Source of the DNA: Toxorhynchites rutilus septentrionalis
Taxonomy: Eukaryota; Arthropoda; Insecta; Diptera; Culicidae
Direction: 5' to 3'
DNA length: 64,000 nt
Assembly: GCF_029784135.1 (NCBI RefSeq)
Contig: NC_073746.1
Span: forward strand, 166,772,825 to 166,836,824
Numbering within the stretch: the stretch's first letter is position 1; every line of letters begins with the position of its first letter. The translations under genes were made by a program, and so were the position numbers. The notes under the pieces were generated by a model. The model did no database searches, was not told the DNA's origin, and worked only from the letters and a program-made list of their open reading frames with translations. Of this stretch, positions 43,797-55,436 are shown one piece after another.

Positions 43797-44186
43797 CACT
43801 TTCGACGCCCCGTCACCCACATATGGGTGACACTTTCCTCGTTCAAAATGAATAGGATTTTTAGAAGGAATTTGATAGAATAGACACCCAAATGTAACTA
43901 TAAGATATGAAGAAAAATAATAAAATCATAACCATAATATTATACTGTTTATACTATACTTTTTATTAATTTATAGTACGGATGGTTTGTACTGCAATTT
44001 TTTGCAAGACCCATAGAATATGACTTTGGCATGTGTTATTGTCATCAATTCGTTTTCAATTGAAAACAAACATTGCTAGATCATGTAAAAGTTATCTACA
44101 AACTAAGTTTGATCTTCATTTAATAATTTATTCGCAAGTTGGATCCTGCAAGAAACTCAAAAACGTCGCGTTGAGCGACGAACGTG
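43797..44186. mobile_element. piggyBac-type MITE (~390 bp)
   Basis: TTAA flanks both sides (43793-43796 and 44187-44190). Termini are CACTTTCGACGCC at the left and, inverted, CACGTTCGTCGCTC at the right. No coding sequence is supported, although a frame at 44033-44281 overlaps it. Confidence 0.65.
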
Positions 44187-45209
44187 TTAACGATGAAAGA
44201 AGGATCAACTACGACAACCCCAAAGGCACTAATTGGAGAAGTGCGGGAATGGGAGGACGACTGAATTATCTGATATCGTGATATACGGATGATATCACTC
44301 AATTGCCAGAAAGATGGACAAAGCTGTAAAGTTTGTAAAAAAGCATTATTAGTTGACATGAATGTATTATTCAGAAATTATTTTGAAGGTGATATCATAA
44401 ATTTAAATGCATAATAAACATTTTGATTTTCATCGAGCACTGTTCGTACTGTTCAACGTTATTCGTTTTATTCATGTAACTGAAGCCACCATTGTTGAAA
44501 TATACTATCAAATATGGGGGTGATGTAATATGCACTTTAAAAACAAATACATTTTAAGCTAACTGGAATAAATCAGCCCTTATGTAATGCGGCAATTGCA
44601 AGCGAACATTAATTTGCGAGACGCCATTTATCAACTCATAACAGTTGGAAAAATCATACAGAAGCTCATTAGTGAGTGCACTCTTCCTCCGTTGGAATTG
44701 CGCGCGGCGCAGACTTCCGGAAGCGACGGCACATCTTCGGAAGGCGAATCGAACCATCGTTTGTCACTTTCAACCATCATCAACTGTCACAAGCCATTAG
44801 TATCAACACAGTACGGTTCAGCTATTTCTTTGCTTTTTTTTTACAAAACGGCGGACGTTGTCCCTCTTTCGAGCTGTGGCCAAAGAAGCTCCGGCAATTG
44901 CCTCCTCGATCTCAGTGGTAAACAAATAACGCGCATAAGAGTGTAACCCGCCGTCGCATAAATTTATTTGTTTGTGTTTTGCTGGCATCGGTTGCATATC
45001 TCACGTGTCACCAACAGCATACCGCGCTCGGTGCGCTCAGGCGTTATGTTTTTGTTGGGAAATTTACGAAGCAAAGAAGTGTAATTGTCGCGATGGAGTC
45101 GCGGTATTGCGATTGTGAGTCTATCTGTAGGATAAAAAGATACCCTGAAAACAAAGTAAAACAACCTAAAAGGTTGTTTTCCTTGTGTAATTGATGATTT
45201 GATACACAA
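44187..45209. other. gene-free stretch with one GC-richer patch
   Basis: 44580-44950 is GC-richer with an open frame (44587-44946, +, 119 codons) of no recognised family. It might be an untranslated or regulatory stretch of a neighbouring gene, but no promoter or splice site clearly supports this. Confidence 0.35.
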
Positions 45210-45414
45210 TACACTGGATTCTTTTTTTACGCGATAGATGCGTGCGCGCAAAAAAAAAATCGCGTAAAAAAATCACGTCATTTGGAGCAAATCGCGTAAA
45301 AAAAATCACGCAATTTTGAGCAAATCGCTCAAAGTAAAAACGCAAAAAAGTATCCAAAAGCGCGGACGTGCATGTGTGTGTGTTTTGGTTTGTTGGTTGA
45401 TTATTGATTGGTAG

Positions 45415-45730
45415 TAGAGTAGAGAGTAGAGAGTAGAGAGCAGAGAGAGAGAGAGTACAGAGCAAAGAGAGTAGAGAGCAGAGAGAGTAGAGAGCAGAGA
45501 CAGTGGAGAGCAGAGAGAGTAGAGAGTAGAGAGTAGAGAGTAGAGAGTAGAGAGTAGAGAGTAGAGAGTAGAGAGTAGAGAGTAGAGAGTAGAGAGTAGA
45601 GAGTAGAGAGTAGAGAGTAGAGAGTAGAGAGTAGAGAGTAGAGAGTAGAGAGTAGAGAGCAGAGAGAGTAGAGAGTAGAGAGTAGAGAGTACAGGGCAAA
45701 GAGAGTAGAGAGCAGAGAGAGTAGAGAGCA
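45415..45730. repeat. (GAGAGTA)n array, left arm
   Basis: Near-perfect GAGAGTA heptamers occupy the centre of the array (about 45510-45660), with GAGAGCA variants at both edges. Confidence 0.95.
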
Positions 45731-45880
45731 ACAGCAGCAGATCACCCATATATCGGAAGGACACTACAACAGGGAAAGGTTTTCTCCAATATAACATTTT
45801 TCATGTTTTCTTTGAAAACTTTCCAACTTACATTGTAACATTTTTTGTGTGCAAATTATCGCGATTGACGTGTTCTGTAA

Positions 45881-46505
45881 GCTCTCTACTCTCTCTGTTC
45901 TCTACTCTCTCTGCTCTCTACTCTCTGTTCTCTACTCTCTCTGCTCTCTCTGTTCTCTACTCTCTCTGTTCTCTTCTCTCTCTGCTCTCTACTCTCTGCT
46001 CTCTCTGTTCTCTACTCTCTACTTTATCTGTTCTCTACTCTCTCTGCTCTCTACTCTCTTTGTTCTCTACTCTCTCTGCTCTCTACTCTCTCTGCTCTCT
46101 ACTCTCTGTTCTCTACTCTCTCTATTCTCTCTGCTCTCTATTCTCTCTGATCTCTACTCTCTTTGCTCTCTACTCTCTACTCTCTCTGCTCTCTACTCTC
46201 TTTGTTCTCTATTCTCTCTGCTCTCTACTCTCTCTGTTCTCTACTCTCCCTGCTCTCTACTCTCTCTGCTCTCTACTTTCTCTGCTCTCTGCTCTCTACT
46301 TTCTCTGCTCTCTGCTCTCTACTCTCTACTCTACTCCCTACTCTCTACTCTCTCTGCTCTCTACTCTGTCTGCTCTCTACTCTCTCTGCTCTCTACTCTC
46401 TCTCTGCTCTCTACTCTCTACTCTCTCTGCTCTCTACTCTCTCTGCTCTCTACTCTCTACTCTCTACTCTCTACTCTCTACTCTCTACTCTCTACTCTCT
46501 ACTCT
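45881..46505. repeat. (CTCTCTA)n / (CTCTCTG)n array, right arm
   Basis: Heptamers complementary to the left arm alternate CTCTCTA and CTCTCTG/CTCTGTT variants, becoming pure CTCTCTA at 46445-46505. It is about twice the length of the left arm. Confidence 0.95.
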
Positions 46506-46658
46506 CTTACTAGAATTTGCGGACGCGCGAAATAAAATCGCGTAATTTTGAGAAAATAACGTAAAAAAAATCGCGTAGTTTTGAGCAAATCGCGTAAAAA
46601 AAGTCGCGTAAAATAAAATCACGCAAAAAAAAATCGCGTAAAAAAAGAATCCAGTGTA

Positions 46659-46872
46659 CTTCGATTTCGGCTATGGTGTTGTAATTTGTTGTTCATAGTA
46701 TTAAGTGTACCGGTAAGTTTCTTCGGTTTTACAACAGATGGCGTAACTTGATTATGATCCCAGTGAATCAAATTTCCAGACATTCGTTGGAAAGCTAATG
46801 TCATTGCGCGTCTTTTTCAGTATATGTCAAAAAGTTGAAGTGTAAACAACATAGTTTTTTGCCACTTCGAAT
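46659..46872. other. spacer before the Mos1-like frame
   Basis: Likely the 5' non-coding part of the mariner; its terminal repeat could not be defined. Confidence 0.35.
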
Positions 46873-47857
46873 ATGTCGAATTTCGTACCAGCAAGAGTGT
46901 TTCCGCGAGGAGTGTTACTTCATTACATCAATATGAAGAAAAAAGCTGCGGAAAGCCATCGCATTTTGGTGGAAGTTTATGGTGACCATGCTCCAACTGA
47001 GCGAACGTGTCAGACTTGGTTTGCACGGTTTAAAAGTGGTAATTTTAACTTGGAAGACGAAGAACGTTGAAGGTGAAGAATTGGAGGCTCTCGATCAAGT
47101 CCATCACAAACGCAACAAGAACCTGCAGATACAACTTGGAGTAGCTCAGCAAACCATATCCGATCGTTGAAAAGCAGTGGGAATGATCCGAAAGATAGGG
47201 CATTGGGTGCCGTATGAATTGAAGCCACGAGACGTCGAACGCCGTTTTTTCACGTGCGAACAACTGCTCCAACGGCATAAAAGAAAGGATTTTTTTGCAT
47301 CTAATCGTTATTGGAGATGGAAAGTGGGTCCATTACGACAATCCTAAACGTCGGGCAACCTATGAATACCCCGGCCATGCATCAACATCGACGGCCTTGC
47401 GGAATATTCACGGCCAGAAGGTTATGCTGTCTATTTGGTGGGACCAGCTGGGTATGGTGTACTATGAGCTGCTAAAACCGAATGAAACCATTACGGGGGA
47501 CCTTTACCGACGACAATTGATGCGTTTGAGCCGTACACCGAAGGAAAAACGGCCACAATACGAGCAAAGACCCGATAAAGTTATTTTGCAGCCCGACAAT
47601 GCTCGGCCGCATTTCGCGAAACCGGTCAAAACATACTTGAAAACGCTGAAATGAGAGGTCCTGTCATTGCTCCGTCCGATTACTACCTTTTTCGATCGAT
47701 GCAACATAGCCTGGTTGACCAGCACTTCTTCAATTTAGATGAAGTCAAAAATTGGATCGATTCGTGGTTAGCCGACAAACCGGACGATTATTTCTGCAAA
47801 GGAATCCGTGAATTGCCAGTGTTCAAGCGCATCACTTGTAGCGCGCGATTGAAGTAA
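46873..47857 (+). pseudogene. Mos1-like mariner transposase, frameshifted
   Basis: MSNFVPARVFPRGVLLHYIN, then KKKAAESHRILVEVYGDH and ERTCQTWFARFKSGNF correspond to the N-terminal helices of a mauritiana/Mos1-type transposase. After a frameshift near 47065 come ELEALDQ-like and VAQQTISDR pieces. A clean frame from 47295 then gives GDGKWVHYDNPKRR (first Asp; the usual GDEKW Glu is Gly), KVMLSIWWDQLGMVYYELLK and VILQPDNARPHFAK (second Asp). A stop at ~47653 and loss of about five residues of the YSPD segment precede APSDYYLFRSMQHSL (third Asp), which continues to IRELPVFKR near 47830. All three aspartates remain, but several lesions make it inactive. Confidence 0.85.
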
Positions 47858-48680
47858 TAGTCCTTCCAAGTACCCCCCGTAAAAACTACTGTAGCGAGCT
47901 TTGAACCGATAGCTATATCAATAGATGATTAATATAGCCAGTCACAATTATATCGCCAATCACGTCGGCCGCCATAGATCTCCGTCGCGATTAAATAGTA
48001 ATTGAAGTTGAAAATAAATTTGGTGCGTTTTTAATTTATCATTCGTGCGTTTATCTCTCCGTCCACGGAAGAAACCGTTTCGTTCGCTGCTGTTCCTCCT
48101 TGTGGTCCGCTACTGGAAGTGGTGGTGATCATCGCCGTTTATCCATTCATATCCGACGGGTAGAATCGGATAACGGACTAGTGAAGATTGGCTTGCTGTT
48201 TGCCGCTTTTGAATCTTGTTCACCAGGAGGAAGGGGAAAAGGTCAGGTGAGCCCGATGACCACATTCTAAGACGGGTCCGAACAGCCAGAAAGATCAAAA
48301 AAAAATTTTGACTAGCGATGAGCAATAAAATGAATATAAAATTTCTAACCATTTTTGTAGAATGAAGCATTAATTTTGGAAAAAAACGAAGAAACTTACC
48401 GGTACTTCTATTAGTCTATTTATAATAATCTTCAGTACACCTCTAAAACAAGGTGTTCATGCGCATCACTTGCAGAGCGCGATTTAAGTAATACTCCTTC
48501 AGAGTACCCCCGTAAAAGCTACTTTTTTGTAGTGTGATTTGTACTAATAGTAGTACCAATAGAAGGTAGTAGTCTTCTCTTGGTACTACTATTAGGACAA
48601 AGCTCTCTACACAAAGTCACAATAAGTTCGCCAGCCACGTCGGTCCAAATCGCCATAGAGTTCAATCGCGATCAAGATAA
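47840..48680. repeat. direct repeat pair, second copy carrying a small palindromic insert
   Basis: 47840-48000 and 48453-48675 share GCGCATCACTTG, GCGCGATT.AAGTAATA, TCCTTC..AGTACCCCC, AGTCACAAT and CGCCA..CACGTCGG. The second copy has extra sequence at 48541-48597 that forms a 16-bp stem (CTAATAGTAGTACCAA and its complement). Confidence 0.7.
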
Positions 48681-48756
48681 ATCATAGAGGCGAATGAACT
48701 GCAAAGTTTAAAGCCTCTTAAAAACAAAGAAAGAAGAAGAAGATAAATCAACCGAA

Positions 48757-48965
48757 TGGAATTAAAGGACCTGGTCGGGTATGGAAGGAAAAAGTGTCCC
48801 CAAATCAAACCACCCGCTCTATGGAAAATATTGTATAGGGTAATAAATAAGAAATTTTGGCTATTTTTTTTCAATCCCCATGAATTTCAGCATATGATCT
48901 GTAGTAAAAAACGTACTTTTCAATGTTTTTCACGCCATTCTCGGTAGCTTCGAGATAAAAATTTG
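48757..48965. repeat. inverted repeat partner of 56980-57190
   Basis: GGTATGGAAG.AAAAAGTGTC, GGAAAATATTGTATAGGGTA and TAGCTTCGAGATAAAAATTTG here appear reverse-complemented in the partner. The copies lie 8.2 kb apart and are clearly diverged. Confidence 0.7.
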
Positions 48966-49370
48966 AAAAAATACGGGAAGTGCACCTCACTATGGTGTAT
49001 CGAGGAATATTATTATGAAAAAATTTCATCAAAAATTTAAGTACTAAAAAAAAATTTGTTTGGAAAATTTAGAGATACACTACTACTCTAGTTCGTGTTT
49101 AAATTAATTTCTACGTCTTTTCTATATATCTGTGACTTTTTTCAGAATTTTAACAGTGTTGCACGATACAAAAAATATATTTATGAAATTTTGATTTTTT
49201 TTTAGAATTTTGTGACTTTGTACTGGTGTAATTTCTATTTAAATATGTTCATATGTAATTTTTAAATTGTGACTTTTTTTCAGAAAATCCCGTAAATATC
49301 CAATTGTTTAAAAAAAACTATTATATTCATTTTTTAATATTTTGTTAATATCCTAAATTCTACACAGCGC
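48966..49370. other. AT-rich sequence
   Basis: Long T-rich runs; GTGACTTTTTTCAGAATTT-like phrases recur at 49130, 49190 and 49270. No gene was seen. Confidence 0.4.
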
Positions 49371-50174
49371 GGACTCGATTATATACAGTCTTCGATTACG
49401 TTTCACTGTATGTAATCGAATCCTGTATATAATCGAGTCAAAAAAATTTTTTTTTCATTTGTTTTTTTTAAATACATTATATATGTTTCGTTTTTTGAAT
49501 ATAAAAGAAGAATTTAATTTTTGATTCATCCCCTTGAAGTCAGAAAACACCTTTCTCAAATGAAAAAAAATAATTTATCCAGAACCTCTCAGGAGGTGAT
49601 TATATTTCAAGAAAAGAAATTCTTTCTACACATATGTTCGAATTTAACCTAAGAGAGAGTTATAGAATTTTTTTTTCTGTTTCGGACTTTGTTGCCTCAA
49701 ACTGGCTCTACATTAAAACGTACGCTACGGAAGACGATTTTGTGGCTTCCATTTTGAAGATGAGAAAATTTAGTACAGGATATAGGAGTGGAACATCTGA
49801 AGTAATGGATGTTAATTTCATTTCGGAAGTGAAAACTTTAAAGTTGGTAATTTTTAATATGTTATTACTAATTTTATTCTAAAAATGCAAATTAAACTTG
49901 ATTGTTTCTATCAATAAAATTAAAGCTCTCTAACCGTTCTACAATTTGTTCTTTGACACCCAACTTATATCTTTTTTAATTTCGCTGCAATATCGATATA
50001 AACAATTCCTGGTGAAAATTCAAACAAAATCTTCAAAAGTCACGAGTTTTACCACACTGTACAAATACTAGCCATTTAAATTTCACTTTAACGTTGAAAG
50101 GTTACATTTTAGCTTGAAATAAGTCGTATTTGAAATCCAGAAAAAAAAATTTCAAACTGTATATAATCGAGTCC
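49371..50174. mobile_element. non-autonomous DNA element with 19-bp perfect terminal repeats
   Basis: GGACTCGATTATATACAGT (49371-49389) is repeated as its exact complement at 50156-50174. Another inverted copy lies just inside the left end (49422-49438). Length is ~800 bp. The open frame at 49634-49882 (MFEFNLRESYRIFFSVSDFV) is not recognised. The CTCGATTAT core resembles pogo/Tigger ends, but that is only a resemblance. Confidence 0.75.
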
Positions 50175-50190
50175 CAAATTGTATATAAGG

Positions 50191-50422
50191 TACACCGGGG
50201 CAAGTTGAAACGATTTTTTCGAAGTTCGACTTGAAAGTTATATTAAAAAATCACTAAATCACTAAATCGAAATCTGTCTGCAGCATATACAAGGTATAAC
50301 AGATGTCTTTCGATAAAAAATAGGGATTCACACTGGATGTTTCGAAAAAATATCAATTTTTAAAATGTTTAGTTTTCACATCCAATGTTTCAACTTGTCC
50401 TGAGAGCGGGGTAAGTTGAAAC
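50191..50422. repeat. GGGGCAAGTTGAAAC inverted-repeat element
   Basis: GGGGCAAGTTGAAAC (50197-50211) faces its inverted form GTTTCAACTTGTCC (50387-50400), and a further direct copy GGGGTAAGTTGAAAC follows at 50408-50422. It reads as a small MITE and the start of another one. Confidence 0.55.
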
Positions 50423-50699
50423 GCGAACTATCATGAGTTTATTGTGCGGTTTTACTTCTCAAAGTGATTTATAAAACACTAAATTGAAGGAATTACATAC
50501 AAACAATTGTAAAAAGGGGTTTTGGTACACGTGAGATGTGGAGGAGTAGTCTGATATACGCAAAATGGAAACTACATACTAGGAATTAATATACGAAACA
50601 ATAACATCAGGAATACTTTCATGTCAAAGTAGAGTCACTTGAAACGGCCACTAATAAGGTTTATGGGATCATTCAAATATTCAAATATTACTTAACGCA

Positions 50700-51180
50700 C
50701 TCAAAAAGGAAGGAGGAGATGGCTTGTGGAAATAAATCCAACTAAATCTAAACATTTTTATGCAAATGAGCATTGGAGGTTTTAGGGTGCAATAAATGTT
50801 TTTATGGTGGTTAGATACTCCACTGCCTCTCTTAGGGGGGGGGGGGGGGGTGGTGTCTGCCATACAATTGAAACACAAATTTCTGTATTACACGAGAAAT
50901 AATCAAGGAAATGAAACCAAATTACGCATATTGAGATTTTAGGATGCAATAAATGTTTCTACGATGGTTAGACTCTCCACGCCCCTCTCTAAGGGGAGGC
51001 TGCCATACAAATGACACAAATTACATTACACCCAAACACAAACTTCTGCGTAACTCGAGAACTAATCAAGCACAATTTGGGATGTGAGGGATTTTGGGTA
51101 TGAGAAATGTTTCTATAATGGTATGACACCCCTCCCTTCTCTGGAATAGAGAGGGGTTCCCATTAAAATATCACACATAT
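50700..51180. repeat. tandem repeat of ~155-bp units (three copies)
   Basis: Each unit has ATTTTAGG.TGCAATAAATG, TATGGTGGTTAGA, CTCCAC and CCTCTC, a G-rich stretch and a GCCATACAA..GA.ACA stretch. Starts lie near 50780, 50937 and 51091. A 16-base G run is at 50835-50850. Confidence 0.8.
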
Positions 51181-51702
51181 TTAAACCAAAAATATTCCAA
51201 TATTCAATATTGAAATAATATATATTTTGAAGGCGATAATATAAATTCAGAGGATAAATAATGTATTTTCTTCAAAAACAAAAATTCCCGGTATAAATTT
51301 GACATATTTAGTGAATATAGAGTTCTGAAATGTGAAAACTCGAAACATTGAATATTTCCAATTGTGATAGTAGAGCGGTGAAAATTGTGTGATAATGTGA
51401 ACATTTAAAATAACAAAATTTGTAAAAAAATAATACTTCATTATTTTCCACAATCTGACCAAAAAAGTCACTGATAGGGGGTATTCACTTGAAGTCAGGT
51501 CCGGGCTGCTTCCGCATCTTTGCCAAAAGACTGGGGAGAAGTAACGGCAGCTTGCAGTAAATCAATTATTTGAAAATGTTTTCCTAATTTTCACCGTCTG
51601 CATTCTTTTATTTTTATGAAATCGATGATTATTAAAATCGTAAATTTTAATCCATAAGACTAAACATATAATATCAACATCTGTTTTATTTATAGAATTA
51701 AG
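51181..51702. other. unassigned AT-rich sequence
   Basis: Minus-strand frames at 51204-51471 are AT-rich and unsupported. A GC-richer patch at 51490-51560 is not recognised. Confidence 0.35.
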
Positions 51703-51710
51703 GTTAATGA

Positions 51711-52850
51711 GAGGGATTGTTAATCGGTTTTACCGGTAATACCGGGTCATTTTTCATTACCGAATTACCGGTAATTTTACAACCAATAACCGGTATTTCG
51801 GTAATTTTGATTTTAGCACCATAAATAATTATTGCCTTTATGCCGCTTTGTAATATCGCTTGAGAATCAAAATAATATCGAAAAAACACAGCTAGCAGTG
51901 TTGCGCCGATTCTACGTCCTTCGAGCTTCAGTTCAAAAATCACTGCTCGATCTGAAGACGAGACAGAGGATAAGCTTCAGCGATGAAGAACTGACAGCGA
52001 TAAAGGAATTGGTGGAAGCCTTCGAACAAGTTCTCGTCGCTGTTGAACTGCTATGCCGGAAGAACTTCACCCTTTAATTAGCTAACGTCGGATTGCAATT
52101 TATGTTAGAACAACTATCGAAGCAACCATCAGAAATTTCGAAGCAGCTATAGTGGAAGCAGTATAGGGGAAGGTTGCCCTAATCCGACCAGTCGACCTGA
52201 ACCGACCACCACCCCTTGGATCTCGGGAATGGCATTACCTACCGAATTTTTAGTGATGTCAAATGAAAGGTGTATTTGGTTGCATGGTAACCTTATTCCA
52301 GCTCCCTTCATTCTAGCGTTTTGTGCTTTCAAAAAGGAAAAGTTTAATTTTTGACGTGTACGGAAAATTAGTTAAACATTCTTGTAGATGTCGAAAAATT
52401 ACAAAACTATACGAATCTCATTGCTTACGGTCTGCTCGTTCAAACAAGCTATATAAATTGAATGTACTCGTTACCTGTAGTACTCGGCATGCCGTTAATT
52501 GAAAAAAGTCAGTTCTGCTTCCGTTTCCGGTTTCGGTTCCGTTTCTAATTCCGTTTCCGTTTCTGGATGTGGTTTCGGTTCCGGTTCCGTTTGTGCATGT
52601 GTTCTTTTACTACCGCCGTTTTGCTTTAAAACTTCCTTTTCTCGCCCTAGCACTTGTCTAACTTAACTTCCTCAACATCATTTGCGGCCTATTAGTGCCG
52701 TTTTCTACTAACCGGAAGCCACAATGTTCGTTTCCAAAATGACATCGGAATACGATATTCAACTTCCGCTGTTATAGTCCTTTCACCCAATACCGAATTC
52801 ATTACCGAATAACCGATTATTGGAATTTTGGCACGGTAATGCAATCCCTA
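51711..52850 (+). mobile_element. hAT-type element, deleted copy
   Basis: Ends AGGGATTG (left) and CAATCCCT (right) are flanked by the 8-bp near-duplicates GTTAATGA (51703-51710) and GTAAATGA (52851-52858). CAGGGATTG-like ends with 8-bp target duplications fit hAT transposons. Subterminal palindromes based on ACCGGTAAT occur near both ends. A frame at 51832-52077 encodes ASVQKSLLDLKTRQRISFSD, EELTAIKELVEAFEQVLVAV and ELLCRKNFTL, a segment seen in insect hAT transposases. It ends in TAA, and the catalytic core is missing. The right half contains unrelated sequence and a simple repeat. Confidence 0.75.
52509..52595. repeat. TTCCGT/TTCCGG hexamer minisatellite
   Basis: About a dozen degenerate TTCCGT, TTCCGG and TTTCGG hexamers lie within the hAT-type element. 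Confidence 0.7.
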
Positions 52851-52913
52851 GTAAATGATTTTGGTTTGCCCAGTCGAAAATATGATCATGGCTTGCCCAC
52901 TTTTTTGAATGCT

Positions 52914-53101
52914 CTGAATCATATTTCGGACAGGTTCATATTTCGGAAACTCTTTCAAAATAACTTGAAATGCTTGATACCCTGATGGTATAACTATAAC
53001 ATCAATAGCACAATTGATTCTTTAGAGTAATCCTTTAGTTATATCATCAGGGCATTAAGCATTTCAAGTTATTTTTAAAGAGTGTCCGAAATATGATTCA
53101 G
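52914..53101. mobile_element. stem-loop MITE (~190 bp)
   Basis: CTGAATCATATTTCGGAC (52914-52931) and its exact complement (53084-53101) end the element. The arms continue as CTCTTTCAAAATAACTTGAA and CCTGATGGTATAACTA, so the strand can fold on itself for about 65 bp per arm. A ~17-bp piece of the left terminus is duplicated just inside it. The same terminus is found alone at 34383. Confidence 0.8.
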
Positions 53102-53737
53102 AACGGTATTCGAATGTTTCAAAACACATGAATAAAATTGTCTTTTTCATGATTTACGGTAGTTTTATAGTAGATTTTTACGGATGTTTAACGGATTATA
53201 AAATCAATCACCATATGATTATTTGGCACGTATTCAGACCTTTTCTGAATAATAACACTTACAAATATTGTAAACATCATGCTTGCACACCATCTGTATC
53301 AGATTTACATAGCTAAACCATTAAATTATTGCATTTCGATGACCTCAATTCGGATTATGAGTTGTCCAATTCACTAATGTCGTTTTGTCCACATGATTTC
53401 TATGGCAATCGCTTGGCGCGCTGCAGTTTGTTTATGGTGTCTTTCGCGCAAAGCAGAAATAAAGTTTCTCTTTGTTGAGGGTGTTGAGGTGAACACTTTT
53501 AAAATGCCCAAGAAAAGGCAATATTCTGAACAAAGCCTAAATTATATATGGATGGATGACAGTAAACTCAAACAATGACGAATGCAACATCCACTTGAAA
53601 ATTCGAATTTATTCATTCAAAAATAGTGATTTCTAAAACCAGACAAACCATGATATTTTTTTTTTTTTGACAAATTTCTCTTTGAGGAAAATCGTCAAAA
53701 AACATAAAAATTTGAATAATTTCAACGCCTTATGGTA
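53102..53737. other. unassigned sequence
   Basis: A plus-strand frame at 53393-53578 includes MPKKRQYSEQSLNY, reminiscent of the start of pogo-type transposases (MP.KR.Y), but it stops after about 20 codons. It is too short to call. Confidence 0.3.
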
Positions 53738-55261
53738 CCGTTTTGTCTCATATTCCGAACAGTCTCAAATTCCGAACACTTCATTTTTAAATGTGAATTT
53801 ACAAAACTTTTATGTTATGAACAATTGAATAATGACATCATTTGCAGGTATCAATACAACCTATAATATATAATATTTAACATTTTCAAAAAAGTGATAG
53901 TCAAAATCAATGATAAAATGTTTGCGTTAGCAAATTCGGTAAAAAACAAGCATCGTTAATTTTTCAGTTTTTGTAGTTTTTTCAACTATTTTGTTTGTTG
54001 TTTTCACGTTAAGTGCTAGAAATAGTAAGAATCTACAATAAATGGATGAAATAAAATGATATTTTATGCAGAAATCTTTATTAAAAACAGGAAGTGGGTT
54101 ATATCTATGGTATAACCGCAAGGGTGACGTAGGACTATCGTTGATTTAGAGATCATTTGTTTGAAGTTGAATCTAAATCCATTCTGAATAAATGAATAAA
54201 TGAATATTTGGGGGACTTCGAAAACGAGAGCGTTACGGTGGAGGCACAAGGTTTTATGCATCCAATATTGTTCTGAAGAATAGTCTTCAAAGGCTTTTCT
54301 GCTAACTGCACTTGATTGACAAATATCACAAAACCAAAGGTATTATATGGATATTTTATGGATAGAAAACATTAAAATAAACTCTTTCACTTGAATGTAA
54401 TTTTCAATTCCAAGGGGAACTTTCAGATTATTTTCCAGCAACGATTAGATATTTCCACATTTCCCTCGATACTGGAAGCCTACCAGTAGTTAATACTAAC
54501 TCGATAACCACCTGTTAATAGCACTTTATTGAAAAATATTTGGTCAGTGTTACATGGATAGAAAACATTAAAATAAACTCTTTCACATGAATGTATTTTT
54601 AAATTCCCAGAGGAACTGGCAGATTATTTCCCAGCAATGATTAGATCTTTCCGGAACTTTCTCGATGCTGAATCACATACACGCGCGGAAAGAATTCCGC
54701 GCGTGTATGTGTCGATCCTTAGCCGTCCACCTCCTCCAGCACGTTAGGCAATGATGTTGTCTTGTCGATGTCCTCACGAAAAATGAATGCGTCTCACCAC
54801 CATAATATCGCTTAAGTATGTTTTTTGTGCGTGATTGAATCGACAGAAGGTGTGGTTTACGATGGGAATTTGGAAGGCAAACTAGAGGGCGATGAACTCT
54901 CTGAGCTCGAAACTTTCGGCGACTGAGCAGTAATCGATTGCGTGCGCATACAATATTGGATACGGAAATATCCTACTGATGGAGAAGAATAATCTTCAGA
55001 AGCTTTCCTGCTAATTACACTTAGTTGAAAAATTACAAAATCAAATGTATTTGGTCGCTGTGTTATTTGGTTAGAAAACATTAAAATAAACTCTTTCACA
55101 TGAATGTATTTTTAAATTCCCAGAGGAACAGGCAGATTATATTCCAGAAGTGATTAGATCTTTCCGGAACTTTCTCGATGCTGAGTGGCATCCAAACGGA
55201 AAGAATTCCGCGCGTGTATGTGTGTGTGTAGCGATGTCGTCCCGGGGAACCGTTTGTGGCA

Positions 55262-55342
55262 TCACTCTCCTCCTGATGGATTCCCTTCTGGCCTAAGGTG
55301 CACAAACAGGCTCTTGATGACACCGTTCATCCGCGCTTTCAT
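55262..55342 (-). CDS. 26-codon open frame downstream of the copy C promoter
   Basis: This is the copy C version of the peptide described at 36076-36156: MKARMNGVIKSL, then FVHLRPEGNPSGGE and a TGA stop, with Ile in place of Thr. It is the first ATG after the predicted start site. There is no known family. Translation is untested and the frame is too short to be convincing on its own. Confidence 0.3.
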   Translation of the reverse strand: MKARMNGVIKSLFVHLRPEGNPSGGE

Positions 55343-55400
55343 GATAAATGAAGAGCTTCACCACAACAGCGACAACATGCTCCAATCGTTGTTCAATTAG

Positions 55401-55436
55401 AACTGAGTGGATTTCCGAGCGGCGTTCGCTTATATA
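55401..55436 (-). promoter_or_regulatory. TATA box plus initiator (copy C)
   Basis: TATATAA (complement of 55430-55436) and TCAGTT (complement of 55401-55406) keep the 32-bp spacing seen in copies A and B; the predicted start is 55404. CCAATCGG is again directly upstream. Confidence 0.6.

Larger units (their letters stand above)
45212..46656. mobile_element. foldback element with heptamer-repeat arms
   Basis: The outer termini CACTGGATTCTTTTTTTACG (left) and their exact complement (right) are flanked by TA (45210-45211 and 46657-46658). Inside each terminus is a block of CGCGTAAAAAA-like repeats (45227-45345 and 46520-46640). Then come long arrays: GAGAGTA heptamers on the left (45415-45730) and CTCTCTA/CTCTCTG heptamers on the right (45881-46505). 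The whole element is thus one large, imperfect inverted repeat around a ~150-bp non-repetitive centre. All long open frames here, on both strands, are products of the stop-free heptamer. No protein is encoded. Confidence 0.85.

Noticed and set aside
45166..46545. Several 100-230 codon frames of LLSTLYS type on both strands
   Set aside because: A stop-free heptamer is open in all three frames of the strand read; these are satellite artefacts inside the foldback element.
53393..53578. pogo-type transposase start
   Set aside because: Only MPKKRQYSEQ-like residues before a stop; too short to support.
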